Assembly (NCBI GenBank): GCA_964430755.1
Contig: CAYSFT010000053.1
Coordinates: 1 to 15,217, forward strand
DNA from: Flemingiibacterium sp964430755
GTDB taxonomy: Bacteria; Bacillota; Clostridia; Oscillospirales; CAG-272
DNA length: 15,217 nucleotides
Direction of reading: 5' to 3'
Shown: one piece after another, positions 15,137-15,217 of the stretch
How the letters are laid out: each line of letters starts with the position of its first letter
Position numbering within the stretch: the stretch's first letter is position 1
Notes under the pieces: generated by a model
The model's input: the letters and a program-made list of their open reading frames with translations, nothing else
Database searches by the model: none
Told to the model about the DNA's origin: nothing
Made by a program: the position numbers and the translations under genes

Positions 15137-15217
15137 TCACACTTCAACAAACCCGACAAAGGTATAATAAATCTTGATTTCACGTTCTTCCTGTCCGTCC
15201 ACGGTCTTGCGCTCACC
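15137..15217 (-). CDS. C-terminal end of a probable serine site-specific recombinase (5' part off window)
   Basis: A frame open from the right edge reads GERKTVDGQEEREIKIYYTF then VGFVEV and ends with TGA at 15139-15137 (26 residues). The pattern of a basic/DG turn, REIKIYY and FVGF is what I know from the extreme C-terminus of large serine recombinases of clostridial mobilizable and conjugative elements (the recombinase/DUF4368 type). These genes often lie at the very end of the element and read towards its edge, as here. The fragment is short, so the family call is tentative. Confidence 0.55.
   Translation of the reverse strand, partial: GERKTVDGQEEREIKIYYTFVGFVEV

Noticed and set aside
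14940..15140. 66-codon minus-strand frame across the inverted repeat
   Set aside because: It overlaps the truncated regulator-like frame, has no ribosome binding site and reads as low-complexity Met/Leu/Ile-rich sequence. The frame of the regulator-like gene makes better protein sense.
1..15217. CRISPR array or tandem repeat array
   Set aside because: No regularly spaced repeats of 20-40 bases were seen anywhere in the window.

Overview
The window looks like a chromosomal segment of a Gram-positive, low-to-medium G+C member of the Clostridia, probably of the Ruminococcaceae/Oscillospirales kind. Four things point that way: near-perfect TTGACA/TATAAT promoters with strong GGAGG ribosome binding sites and frequent TTG starts, a CwlD-like (sporulation-type) amidase, a cofactor-independent phosphoglycerate mutase, and accessory genes typical of gut Clostridia. 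The taxonomic call is an inference from gene content and style.

Left part (1-4230). The 3' end of metK runs off the left edge and ends in a strong terminator. Facing it on the minus strand is a large secreted protein with a carbohydrate-binding-like N-terminus and a glycoside-hydrolase-like barrel; it has its own consensus promoter and terminator. Further right, also on the minus strand, a short NfeD-like membrane protein and a CwlD-like N-acetylmuramoyl-L-alanine amidase form a two-gene unit.

Middle (4160-9190). Divergent from that pair is a 1031-residue membrane-anchored protein that joins a GHL10 glycosidase-like domain to a second zinc amidase domain. I think it is the most interesting gene here, because amidases make the peptide-free glycan that GHL10 enzymes such as E. 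coli DigH cut. Next come a tRNA-Lys(UUU) with its own perfect promoter and terminator, then a pair of esterases: an alpha/beta hydrolase and an SGNH/sialate O-acetylesterase-type gene broken by a single-base frameshift.

Right part (9189-15217). On the minus strand, an unrecognised ribbon-helix-helix protein and clpB form a tightly coupled operon, the stop codon of the first lying inside the Shine-Dalgarno of the second. Divergent from it is gpmI with its own promoter and terminator. The right end holds a 5'-truncated regulator-like gene, a 58-bp imperfect inverted repeat and the last 26 codons of what looks like a serine site-specific recombinase. This arrangement suggests the end of an integrated mobile element that continues beyond the window.

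No CRISPR array, rRNA or complete insertion sequence was seen.
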